Below are positions 12,551 through 26,000 of a stretch of DNA of 64,000 nt, piece by piece. The notes beneath the pieces were generated by a model. It was not told where the DNA came from. It did no database searches and was given only the letters and a program-made list of their open reading frames with translations. Position 1 is the stretch's first letter; every line of letters starts with the position of its first letter. Made by a program: the position numbers and the translations under genes. Source of the stretch: Cliona cf. orientalis (lineage: Eukaryota > Porifera > Demospongiae > Clionaida > Clionaidae); assembly GCA_963930775.1 (NCBI GenBank), contig OZ005691.1, forward strand, positions 8,863,000-8,926,999, in the 5' to 3' direction.

Positions 12551-12914
12551 TGGATTCGGTGGACTGGAACGATGGAATGGAACGGTGGAATGGACTGGAC
12601 TGCAGCTGGAACGGTGCATGGAATGGAATGCAGAAAGCAACTGGATATTAAGGCGCATGCACATAATATGGTACCATATACGGCAACATCATTGAAGATC
12701 TTGGTTTGTGGTGCTGTATCCGATTAGGATATTGTCAAGGGGGAGATGGGCTCAGGGGATTGGAGCACTCTTTTGCCCAGGGCACGAGCCAACAGCTGGT
12801 ACTTATATGGCTGCATGTACTTCACTCCACTTTGCAATACATGCAGCAATCAAGTGTTGGAGTGGGACACACATAAATCTTCACCTGATTATTGTATTCT
12901 CTGATGCTATTATA

Positions 12915-13272
12915 TGGGAAGATTTTACGTGAGGTCAAAGGTCTCTGTGTATGGCAGGATCAAATTTCAATAATGTCAGCCCAGAGTATAATCTGTTATT
13001 TACCTGGGGAGATTTTACGTGAGGTCAAAGTCCACACATAAATCCTCACCTGATTACTGTGTTCTCGGATCCTATTATATGGGGAGATTTTACGTAAGTA
13101 GCTACTTTGACCTTACGTAAAATCTTCCCATGTATACAATCCATTTAGCAACTGGGCTTTCATTATAATATATGCCGTAAAATGTCCCCATGATTAAATC
13201 AAGGTGCAAGTTACGTAAAATCTTCCCATGATTAACCCAAGGAACAAGTCACGTAAAATCTTCCCATGATAT
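12915..13272. repeat. Cluster of GATTTTACGTGAGGTCAAAG motifs, both strands
   Basis: The motif GGGAAGATTTTACGTGAGGT (with small variants) occurs forward near 12,917, 13,008 and 13,083 and inverted (ACGTAAAATCTTCCCATG) near 13,117, 13,213 and 13,253. A weaker forward relative is near 7420. The cluster lies 300-670 bp upstream of the Death-domain ATG. It may be a foldback transposon end or a set of binding sites. Confidence 0.55.
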
Positions 13273-13587
13273 AATCATGGCAATTTCTATATACTTTTAC
13301 ATAAAGAACTGTAGGACCCCCAATGATAGTGGCACGCCATGCCATGAGTTTATATACTCACAGTATCATCTCCCTTTAGCTGTATGTCAACCGTCAGATC
13401 GCATCTTTATAGTATAAATATTAAAATTAATATTATTATAGTATAATTATATCATGGAAAAATTAATGGTGATCACGATTGTCCGTACATGCGTATGCGC
13501 TGATGCGCGTGCATGCGCTAGCCTCGCTCACCACACCCCCAAAGTCGGATTTGGGGTGGGGCGAGTGATCCAAAAACAGGAATCAAT

Positions 13588-14050
13588 ATGGCGTCGATCA
13601 GTCCCATTGTGAGTGAAGCCGATCCTAATTTGGAGGAAATTTTGTCCCGATACGATTTAAATTCGACGGATTTGGACAAGGAGTGTCCGGAGCGGATTCG
13701 AGACGAGGTTGCCGTGAAGCTTGATGACTGGGAGATGGCTGGGCGTCACCTCGAGTTCCCCATGGAGAAACTGAAAGATATAAAAAGCGAGAATTCCAGC
13801 CAAGAGCTCCGCAGAATAGTGCTGTTGGATACCTGGAGCAAGAGAGAGGGCAAGAAAGCTACATATCTGAAGCTAGCTAGCGTTTTGCATCGTCGACAAC
13901 GCTGTGATCTCGTGGAGTTTTTGTGTGCCGAGTTTAAGTCGACGTTGATCATGGCACCACCGTCAAGAAGTGTCGCCGACTCGGAAATGCCCTCTGAAAG
14001 TGACCTACAGCATCAGATTCAACAGCACCACGGTGGATCAAGTTCTTCGG
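13588..14050 (+). CDS. Death-domain first exon
   Basis: ATG 13,588 is the first in the frame and follows a GC-richer stretch. The exon can read to a stop at 14,065, but a GTATGA donor at 14,051 leaves phase 1, which exactly fits the acceptor at 15,980 (CCATGCAG, then TG TCC CCT). The Death fold spans about residues 30-118 with the usual conserved Trp; the tail is Gln/His/Ser-rich. Unspliced it would be a 159-residue Death-only protein, a possible alternative product. Confidence 0.85.
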
Positions 14051-17000
14051 GTATGAACTTGAACTAAGTTATAGCATGTGCCGCGTAGCGCACGCAATGG
14101 GTCTGCAACCCGTAAGAAAACAAATGTTTGCACTCTTGCAAATGAGTGGCAAAGGCATCCTCTATAATATTATTTGTCATAGAAAACAGGGTGTAGTTAA
14201 CCACAGCATGATTCAATATGTCACTTACTGTAAATCGCAAATATTATGTGTATAAAATATTTCGTGCAATAATTTTTTTGTGTTAAATATTTTTCGGACA
14301 AACGACCCTGTATCGCATTGTCGTTAATATTGCACAATCATGTATTTAACTTTCACACAGACCAGGCTGTCCAAAAATATTTTAACAACGGAGCGATTTA
14401 CGGTAGTTGGCTGGCATCCATGTATGACAATTGAATAGCAGCAGTTAGCACTCACAAGTACCTAGGTGCTTATACTTCACTTCAATGAAAACTTGACCAT
14501 AGCTGCATGGTGGAAATGGTGTATGTGGTAAAGGTCGTCATTGTAGTGGGTTCACTATCTAGGCTTGGATCATCAGGAATCTGAAAGTGGCTCTCGACCT
14601 CGATAGTGACAAGTTTCAAAGCTTCAGTCACAGAGAAGAACTCGACAGCATGGTCGCACACTCATGCTGTATATGTGACCGTCCACGAGAAAACCATGCA
14701 TATACAAGGGCCTAGCTACCATTGAGGCAACCGAGGCAGCTGCCTCGGTTATCAGTTCAGCCAGCTATATACTGAAATACACCATGCCGCATACATGCCA
14801 TGACAAATTTATTTGCTGACTAAGCACTCAAACTTTTATAATGGCAGTAGGAATAGTGGCGATCTCTAAAAGAGAGGTATACAGATGTTTCTCTCTGAGG
14901 TGATGTAACTTGTAAGTAAGATTAATATCATATAATCTTGACAAAATGGGTTTGTGCAACGTTCTAGACTCAAGAATACTTTCTATGTTGCTACGATTGC
15001 AGTAGACACCTGAAAATGGGCGTGGTTTGACCCCTAAGGGGGTGTGGCTAAAACTTTGCGCACAATCTTTATTATCTGCCTCAGTATAAAAAATTTTCTA
15101 GCTACGCCCTTGATATAGCTAATGCGCTGGAGAGATACAGGCCAAAATAGTTGCCTATAGTGATAACTATCGATTTGTACTGGATTGATAGAGGAATCAT
15201 TCATTCCTCTACACAAAAATTTGCTTTGTAGCTTCTAGAACGCTATACTTACCGAGTTATGGCTTGAAGAAGTCAGGCGAGTAGCTATATAGAGTGGCCA
15301 TATGATACGGAGCCCCTGCGGTTAGATAAGCATAGATTACATACCAAAAAAGTAAATTGCTAGGACATATTATTATTATGTTCGCCATTAGGGAGCAATT
15401 TACAGAGTAATATTTTTCTTGTACGTACAATAGATCTATAGGACTTTTCAATTTATCCTATTCATTCCAAAGCATTTCAATGAATAATCTTATAATGTAG
15501 CTGAGAGGAGTAATTTGTCAAAAGGCATCATTTTGAAAGTTACCACTAGTGAACAATAGAAAATAAGTGTAAACTCTTCACCACCTGCATGAGCACATAC
15601 GCTATGAATAGTTGAAGTACCTGCAGTAGTGCTCAAGCGCCATTATGGCTATAATTATGCACTAGTGGGAAAATCAAGGGAGGAATTAAATTTTCACAGA
15701 TAGACCACCTATAGCATTAATTTTTGTGGGATTGTTTATTACTGATGCATGCCCATGCATTATACACTGTGCAGTTATGCTTATTTCGTGGGTTAAATTC
15801 AAGTTGGACCACTCATTGACAAATATTTCTCACCGTATATACTGTATAACATGATCAAGGTGCACATGTAATAATATATTAAGATCCTTGCTGCAAAAAA
15901 ATTCTACAGGATTGTACTGACCCGCAATTTGTTTCTGTAATGCTGTACTTACCTACCTACTGTAACTTACTCCATGCAGTGTCCCCTCTGGATGTGCCCA
16001 TGTCAATAAAGACATTGGTAGATGAGTTTGACTGCCTTCATGAACGCCTGGTGAATGAAGTTTCTTCAGGAGGTACTCCTGTGAGGGAAGTATTGCGAGC
16101 ATTGACAAGATTGCCATTTACGTTCAGGAAGGAGTATGAAAGTACAATACAGAGCATGTTACCTGAATTAGAAGAGAGACGAGTTATTGATAATCTATTC
16201 TATCGTCTCAATCCTCTCTTCACATTCATTGATTATGAACTGCTTCAGCATCTTGTTTCAAAATTCGGTAGCCACAAATTGAAACAAGAAATGACATCAT
16301 ACACAGAAAAAGTGCGGCGATTCAAAAAAGTCACAACTATCGGTGAACTGATAGACTGCTGGCCCGGCCTTGAAGTACCACCGATTGACTACCAAGTATT
16401 GAGAGCAAAGTTTGCAGATGATCCCAAATCATACACACTGGAGAAGCTTGATTGCTTTCGAAATCGATTCTATAACAAGCTACGACGTTCAGAATTTGTT
16501 GCTGTATCTATCCTCATGTTGGTGCAACGTACCAATTCATTCATCGCTGTGTGGTTTATTCCTACTGTGGCTGTCCAAGAATTAACAGAAGCAATCAGCC
16601 AGATAGACAGAACATTTTTTCAGAATGAACAAATTCTTGAGCTGTCGCTGGGTGAGAGGACACTGTATCAGAGAAACTTCGCACCTGAATGTGTAATATC
16701 ATCTGCTATGAAACCTCTATCAGCATTTACTCATGTAAGTACAAAACCTACTTTAGTGTACATTTTATGTGACGAAGATCATTGGGAGATCATGCTGTAT
16801 TCTTGGGATGCATTTGACGGTTTCATTTTTACAAGTGGATGGGATTCGTGCAAGAAAACGTTTCTGGACATAAATTATTTTTATGGAAAGATTAATGGAT
16901 GTGCAAACATTAGATATCACGAGTTGTGTGTGCTTATTGTACGGGTGCGTTTAATACCACATATGCTTTCATTATAGGCTGAGCCTGGCTCCATTGAACC

Positions 17001-20000
17001 AGCTCCCTCCAGTCAGCTTCTCTCTCGCAACCAACCTCTGCCATCGCTGGACCTCAGGAAGGGAATGGCAATGCCCCGTCGTGTTACTGCTGCTCAACAG
17101 GTAAATTAAATGCATAATGTATATGCATATTATACATAAAACTTGGTGTTGCTACTGCAAAAACCAAAGTTTGTAAGGCACTACCACAAGCAGCTGATTC
17201 ATTTTACTTCCGTGGCAATAAGTGATTAGTACTACAGCGTTTATGCTAGTGTCTGGACCTCTTCCGGGACCAATAATACAATTACAGAAGAACCTTCGTG
17301 CAAATCCCATGCAGACAGTCTTCTGTTAGCTAGGATGTCTTCTTTTGCATCTCACACTATTACGCATCATCTCGAGACATAGCTGCAGGTAACCGGCGCC
17401 TCGATTGACCTGCGAATGAAGCCACGCCTCTCGTTATCTCAATCGCTGACCGTGGCAAATATGAAAGAAGCCTGTTTAGAACCAAGGCCAGTAGCCACGA
17501 GTAAAAATTATATTTCGGGAGTGTATTTTAGAGCCCAGTATAAGTTTACTGTTGGTAGTACATGTAGTAGCAGCATTATCGACAGTTGATCAGCTGATCG
17601 CTAGTTCTAGCGCTCGATCGAGTATGCATATCCATGCAGCAGGTCCTGGATATGCTTGACATTGATCACATGACTTCACCATGGCAACACCGTATGAGCA
17701 TGCGCATTGCATGACAAAATGGCGAATTGGACACACCCACTCTCAAACTGCACTGTACACATGTACATACCCACAAATTAAATTGCTCTCCTGAGAACAG
17801 AAAACAAGCATGCCACAGACGTGCGTGCTCTAAAATGGAGGATTTATACTCGAACCAAGGTGAGCTGTCATGGTAGTCTTGAGTTAGCGCTGGAAAACAG
17901 AAAGAAAGAAATAAAAGAAGGAAGGAATATTGACAAATAGCTATTTTTTCAACAGCTGGTTCAGGCATATACAATAGTTTTGATAAATGATCTTGGTCCC
18001 AATAGATAGATAGTTTGCATGCCTGAGATTCTGATTTTGACACATAGAAATTTCATGAAGTTACCTGTTTTGAGATATTTGGATGTTTGTAATGTATTAC
18101 ATATATGGGAGTGTCCATGCCATCCCTACTTATAGTCTACCAAATCTATGATACATGTACATATCTGACGTACATTTTGATTACAAAATATGACCAGAAG
18201 CTACCTCAAAAGTCAACAGTTCCTTTTACCATACAGTCATGTATATTTGCTACCCATATGTAAGCATGCGTACACAAACAATGACACCCATGCAACTCCC
18301 TGCTGCATATTGATATACATTGTAAAGTGAAATCTAACTCCTTGCTGCATAATAGCAAGGAAGAATCACAGTAATGAGTGTAGTGGACAGCTAGTTTACA
18401 CAAGCACACTACTCGTGGTTTAATTGTACATTGTGATTGTGTACTTGCACTACACGCTTAAAATTCTAGCACTGCTCTATGTAGCCCAGTACTTAATGCT
18501 GTAATTTGCATACAGAATTATAGTATTATTAGAGCCCCACCCCTTTTCATGTTCTATAGCGCAGCGGGGCACCGCTCAATTATGCTTTAGCAAGAACACT
18601 GCATGGGTGTGGCAAACTTTTTACGGATAAACTTTAGACTGTGAAAGTTATGGACAATGTTTTTCCTTGAAAGTTTCCTGCTATACGCTAAGGGGTCCAA
18701 AGTCCTTGTGGAAAACTTAACGTCATTCATACTTGCCAACCCCCATCACTCATTGACAACATGCAGGACAAGCAAATAAAAAATTGCAGGATTATGACAG
18801 AAGTTGCAGGACAATCCATATATTGTCTTTTAACATGTAATTATATTATTATCACAATAATACCATGTTAAAAGACACAATAAGATAGAATGTTGATAGC
18901 TAATTGTTATTTCTTAGTTGCTGGGCTAAGAGATGAGTGTGTACTGCCTGTACTTAGATCAACTGCACCACACTGAATAACCTTTGATCTTAAACTACTG
19001 CTGAGTTTGCATCTTTAGTCAGCAATGAAGTTAAGATTGAAGGTCAAACTGGATTGAGCAAAGATCCTGGACAACTTCCAATCTTTCCGGGACAGTTCCA
19101 CTTTTTCCGGGACATTCCCGGAAATTCTGGGACACTTGGCAAACGTATGGTCATTATGACATTATTATTAAATTTTTACCCCCTTCCCCCATCTCTTAAT
19201 GTCACAGTATTTCAGCATAGATTCATCACTGAAACTCTGATTCTGCTCCATTTAGCCTACATATTCGGTATTCACTTGTATTCTACAGTGCCAGCTATGT
19301 CTTCATGGATTCATTGCATACCTGTGCTTCTTTATATAGCAGTTTCTTGCTTGCCTGTAGCTACGTGCACACTTTTAGCTACGTAGTGCTTGATACAGCT
19401 GTTACAAAAATGCAAATTTTGACACTGCTGGAGGTGTGTCTAGACTTGTTCAACCACAAGAATGCATAATCACAACTAAAGCTAAAATCTGCTGACAATT
19501 AATGCAGTTGTAAAACGTCCTGGGGCAAGACCCCCTCCCCCTAACGTCATAATGGCGTTAATTTTTCCATAAGGACTTTGGACAAGCCCCCTAAGCACAA
19601 TGAATCGATCGATATTGTAATTGCCAAAAATAATTTATGTTTCAAATCATAGTAATTATTATGATAAGGTCCACAAGTGTCACAAACACTGCATACTGAA
19701 CTTGAAGGAAGGAGGATCTGGTTGTTGAGACAGGTGGTGGTTCTTGCTCCATGATCCAGAATCTAGTGATAATAGTAATATTATTATTATATTGAAAGAG
19801 TTAGCTAAGCAATGCTTGGAGCAGTCTATCCCAGCAAGTCGACTGGTTGGAAATAGGAAATAATATTATAATAATAATACATGTATATTATAATATGTAT
19901 CAAACCCATTGAAGTGGATGTTCAGAGGTGCTCGGAGCTGTACTAGTCACTATGAAGGAGCACAAAATTTTAATAAGAGCATAGACTAAAATTAATGTGC

Positions 20001-23000
20001 AGTGTATCAGGCCCTTTCCTCCTCCCCTGCATGATATTGTAAGACTAGAAAATTTGGCGCTATATTTAGAAGGAAAAAGTACCATAAATGGGCAGAAGGC
20101 GCTTATTATATTATATTATTACGGTGGCGCCTAAATTGCAGTATGTAAGTACGGTAATATACAAAATTTTATTATACTTCATACTATCTTTGGAAGGCAC
20201 CCATGCCTCATCCAGTTAGCAGCATCTTTCATAATGCCGTCCCTACACCATGACGACCCTTTCCATATGAACCCCTCGCGACTTGTGCACATGCGCGTAA
20301 CTTTGTGGGTGCTGTCTATAGTTTCGCGGGCCAGCCCCTCTTTGCGTAGGAGGGGCTGGCTCACTAGACTAGGCGCTGTCAGGTCAAAAGTTGAGCACGG
20401 ATCATAAATATTAAGGCCGCCTACCCAGAAGACAGAGACGTGAGTCAACTTAACACTCTTGAACACCCCTTACTCCCTTTAATTAAATGGATATAATATT
20501 ATGCAGGGGTGTAGGACGCAAAATTTGGTTGATGTGCACCATCCCCCCCCCCCCCCCACACCAGTATATAGTTCACTCAGAGGGGAATTCCTTGCCTTTG
20601 TATACATGTAGCGGTGTACATTGTGAGAACTTCGACCAGAGTTCTAGCTATGATATCTAAGGCCACACCAAATGCAAATTTAGTTTCCCGTCCACCGCCT
20701 ACCCCTTGCTGAGTGAGCCGCCTGTTTTTTTTGTATTATTGCATTATTTATCAACAAAACAATGCTACCAACTAACATTAGTATTCAGTATATATTACTA
20801 TATGATACCAGTCATTGCATCAGACAATCCTGCATGAAGTCCGATGATGATCGACAAAGTTTTCAATTCCGTAAGGATAATGAGATTCATGGAATATTAA
20901 AGAATTTGAATGAGATTCATAGTAATAGATAATACTAATACTAATACACCGCCGACCCGCATCCTTTTTACAATTATGGGTGAACAGGAAACTAAAGTCT
21001 CGTTTGGTGTGGCCTAAATAATTATAGCAGATAAGGTTTTCAACTATAATATCATGAAGGTAGGCTCAAATATTAGTTTAGCAGCCGCCGGGTCTGCCAG
21101 ACCTGTTCCTACGCCCCTATGTGGCAATCCCTAGCCGTAGTAATGATCACTGAGCTAGATAGCAGATCACTGCTCGGAATTATAGTGATCATGCATGCTT
21201 AGGTCTGGCATTGGTAATTAAAGGTGTTAGCTTTCACCCCATAAATAATAATTATATTATTATTATGCATAATGCATATGTACAATAGCTTTACTATAGA
21301 CATGTAGATAGATGAGTAACTATATAGCGGCATGCCCTAGAATGATAACGATAAACCGTCAAAAGTAACTGCATGCCTTTTCACTGCTTCAAATGCTTCA
21401 ATATTATAATAATCCAACAAATTTCCTGATCGTATTTTATGAGGACAATTTTGAGTTGTTTCAAATTAGCTGAAATGGGTCAACTCACGTAGCACTAAAT
21501 TTCGGTGCCGTAAAAATAGCCACTATGAAAAACGATTATGCCAGTGCCTCCAATATTCCCATTTTTCAGTATTTTGCATACATTTTCAGTATTTTACAAA
21601 GAGCTCCATATATGATGTGTGTACTGAATTCCCCCAGTTTTCAGTATTTTTGAAATTTTATCAGTGTTTATGATCAGAATTCAGTAAAAATACTGATAAA
21701 TCCGTATACTTGGAGGCACTGTTATGCATGTACAGACAGAAGATGTCTCGAATGACAAAACAGGATTGTCTACTGATAGCTACAGCAACTGCATATAGAT
21801 CTAGATCTATAATATTATAGGAGTTGTATAATACACTCCGGGCCCGTGAATGCATATAATACCATAATACCATGATATTGATTGGAGCCGTGCGTTTGAT
21901 TTGATGTTTTAGGCAAAACCTACGATGTACTTTCACATCCAAAACAAGCAGGAAGTTAGGCTAATAGAAGCCACTGGAGAAGATACGGTAATGCTTCCTA
22001 AACGTGATAAGCTCACCTACTATAGAACTGAGTGTACATATCCAAAGGTGAGTAATTTATTGTGAGAGGGAGGATAATAAAAAAAACTTGATAAATCATG
22101 CACTGCAATAAATATGTACAGTGACTGTATTAAAAGGTTGATTTATTCCCTGATTATAATGATTCATATTTTATTATTTTATTATGTAGGATGTTAACGG
22201 ATCAAGATTTAATGATGAACAGAAGAGGTAGGTATACTACAATAATATAGTGGGGAACATTAATATTGAGGGAGAAACCATCACAAACTTTGCGCGATTT
22301 TTATTTTCAGCCAACTGTGAAAAGTTTCTCAACGAAAATTAATGTTAGACATATACCACACCCATTTAGTTACTTCCACGAAATGCTCCTTTCTATCGAT
22401 CCATAAAAGTTTATTCCCTCAAAAGTTTCCTGCCATACAACATTATACTTCAGTATTATTAACGTTTGTCTCTATCGCTGCCTAATGTTTATAAATACCT
22501 GTATTATACGTCTAAAACAAGGTTAGGGTTTTATCTGGCCCGAAAATTTGAGGGGGCCTCTAGTATCTATAAACATGTCAAAGAGTTCTTCTGTGCACAA
22601 CTGTTTTCGTATGTTTAGTCAGTGTGATAGTGATAATGGTTACTGTTTGCAGCTTATGTAGCATAGTGATTACTGTAACATATAGCCTCCAACCTTACGG
22701 ATCTGTCCGTAATTAAATTTTTATGAAAATACATATACAGCTACGGATATACAATTTTTCAGCAGTTTATACGGATTGTCGAGACCGTGATATTTCTCTA
22801 CTGAGTACAATTAGATGACGTCGTAAGTTTGTTCTTTTAGCTCAAATTCTCGCCCAATGTTGCCTATGATGTCGCTCTCCAACTCTCTTCACGTTTTCTT
22901 TACACACGGAGGCAACATGTTAGGTAGCTAATTATCGTCAATATATCTGGACGCTGAGCTGCTAATGCAGTCATAATTTACTCATTGGTTCATAAAGATA

Positions 23001-26000
23001 CGGAAATTTATGAATCTAATACTGAAATATATAGTTTAGAGTTGGAGGCTCTGCTGTAAGCCATAATATAATAATTATACCGACCATAACCTCTAAGAAG
23101 ACGATAGTTAGATAATTTGGCCACTTGTCATGTATAATACTGGATCGGGATAAAAAAGGAGTTCCACTATAAGTTCTTAACTTGTTAGCTAAGTACAAGC
23201 TCATTATGTATAATACAGCGGTTCGGCTAATTAACATACTGTTCAATAATTCCTAGCTGTTTTGATTCTATTGTCTTTCTCGTGCTGGTCGTACATGCAC
23301 GGCCGTGGGTGGCATTGATTAAATTTGATCTTTATACAGCATTTGTTTATCTCACATTGATGGACGTCTGAAGGACTTTTTCACTGCAATGAAGGAGGAA
23401 CCATCTGTGGATAAAATCTTATTCCAAGTACGGTAAGTGCTTAAAATTGATCATAAGCAATGGTCATAATAATAATAACCAGTTAGCTATTGCCTTGGTG
23501 GGTATATATGCATGAGGGTTATGCATGTATGTTTAATGGTCTGCGCTTTCTTTGACTCCAGGATTCTAGGCTTGATATAATAGCTTTTTCACTGAGTCAT
23601 GATAATGACATCACCACAAGATTTTTCCAACTATAGGCACGAGTAATACATGTGCATATTTAATATACTATCAGGGTTTCATTTAGGGGGGGGTGGGAGG
23701 GGTCGCTTGCCCCCCCCCCCCCCCCTTGGAAGCTGGCTGCCCCCCTTGAGAGTAGCCACCATCCATACATGCAATACATGCACAAGTAAAAGATTTAAAC
23801 GGTGAAAGTGTCCAAAGCGGCAGTTTTGCTCATTTTTAAGCCATAAATTAGCTAAAGCTTCGCGCTACGCGCGGTAGGAGACATATCTCACATCCTTAGT
23901 ACAACATTTGACTTGAAATAGAGGGGAAGCAGTGGATATTACTGACAGACTTTCCCCATCCGAGTGCTCAGAAGCCACCAGAAACAGTCTCAGAGGTTGA
24001 AACATTAAAAAATTTTCCTGGGGGAGCATACCCCCACACCCCCCTAATATAATGAAGTTAATGAGCACAACATCATTCTTCACAGATGGAAAAACGTACT
24101 ACAGTCTTTGCCCCCCCCCCCCTAACTCTGGAATTGTCGTGTTTGCCCCCCCCCCCCTGACAAAAATCCTAAATGAAACCCTGACTATGTACATTCCTGT
24201 GGCTACTCCAATTGCAGACATCATGTCATGCTGGCTATCCTGCATGCTTCTGTGGCTACATGCACTAGTAAATTTTATGACACTATATTTGGCAATTTTA
24301 GTAGAGAAATTCCAGTCAGGAGAGGGGGGCGGTGGACCCGGGGTGCCCCCCTCCCCAGCACGTCGACTGAGGGTGAAAGGCGGTTAGTTTTATCGTTCAA
24401 ACTACCGAATTACCACAGAAAACTTTGCTATAAATTACCATAATGACATCTCAAAGATTATAGTTATGTACTAAGTTAGTTGAAACGAGCTGAAACTCAA
24501 TAAATTGTTAATCCATAAAGTTGTTTTCCTATTTAATTTTAATTTATTATGATATGGTGTATATATATAATCATACAGATTTGGAAATATGTACTTTACT
24601 TTTCCACACCACAACGCTGTAGTCAGCACAGATGACTTACAAAAGACGGAGCATAACAAATTTTCATTCAGGTATATAATATTATTGTGCATGCCAATAG
24701 CATAGTGAATATTATTATCCTTTATGTATATTTAGCATTCCAGGTTCTGTCAACCTACAAACTTTTCTGAAAAATCACTGTGCTAATATCAGTCAAGTGA
24801 CTAGGTATAAAGTCAAATTCAAAATATTTGCTAAGGATGCCAGCAGCCTGGTGAAAGCTGGTTGTCACATAGAGGAGCAAGGTGACACGTTTACACACAT
24901 CTGGACACGTGTCAGTGTCAAAGATGAAATAGAAGATTCCTGGCGGGATGTGAGACACATTGATATAATATGCCCTGGAAGGTAATAATTATTTACTTGC
25001 CCTATACTTTCCCTATGTATTCGAGTACTGATTAATCCTTAATTGTACTCAAATTATTGCCTGGGGCGTGATTCATTCAAAACTGTACTCTTATTTCGAC
25101 CATGGTGTGCCAACTAATTCATAATGACAAGGTCTATTTCTGTCGGTCCCATCAACTAAAAGGAGACTTACGTACGCATTCATTTTACCTAATATTTTCA
25201 TCCACATCTCTGTTTCCCGCCCATGTAGCACAATAATTGTCATTTCAAGGGTAATGCAGCAGTCTCCATACAAATGTATAAAAGTTGTATCCCATGCAGG
25301 CCAAAATCGTGGGTTACATAAGCACTCGTGGGTGCTTACCTGGGACGCTATGGTATTATTATTATTATTAAGCATTCTGCATTATTGGCAGTGAAAAAAA
25401 TTGGAAAAGAACTACAATAATTATAATGGTGCGCGCATTTGACTGCTTGGAAGATAGAGGTTTCTAACAATCTGGATAGTATAGCATATAGTTATAGCTA
25501 ATTATTAATTTTGCTCTATAGCTATCTGCTAGTCTTTGAAGTGTGTCATCACCTCAGTAGCATGTTCCGGAGCTAAGTTTGAATTGATTTTTTTCCCTAC
25601 TTAATTAATTATAATAATAATTATTATTAGATAAGCCCATGTAATCAGCATTGCATGCATGTACATTAAAAAATTTGTTCATTATAATAATACACTGCAG
25701 GAATATTGATATGCATATTGTCGGTCATTTTCAAACGCTGTGTTGTCCAGAGGATCATCCTGCACGTAAGATTGGTGAAAGGATTGCGAAATCCATGACT
25801 CGAAAGTAAATAATTATTATGGTATTAATCGTATTATGTGCATGGTAGTTATTTACTTGCCCTAGTAGCCTTATATATAGGGTGACAATTAATTATTTGC
25901 AGGCCGGTGCATTTTTCTGTGATTTTAGCTTAAAGCGCGTTTTGCGAGTATTATGAATTTTGCTATTAATTATTTTATAATATTATGCGATAATGGTACA

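Noticed and set aside
17834-17990. Possible two-exon start (MEDLYSNQ with GTGAGC donor, acceptor at about 17,955)
   Set aside because: The joined frame stops after about 19 codons and nothing else supports a gene.
17666-18043. Minus-strand open frame of 125 codons
   Set aside because: No family resemblance, no splice context, Cys/Leu/Ser-rich as expected from AT-rich non-coding DNA.
20179-20466. Minus-strand open frame of 95 codons upstream of cassette copy 2
   Set aside because: It spans the family H hairpin and the relic first exon; the D3 counterpart has length changes that break the frame.
24052-24387. Open frames rich in Pro/Gly around C and G homopolymers
   Set aside because: They lie inside the family K MITE and follow base composition, not protein constraint.
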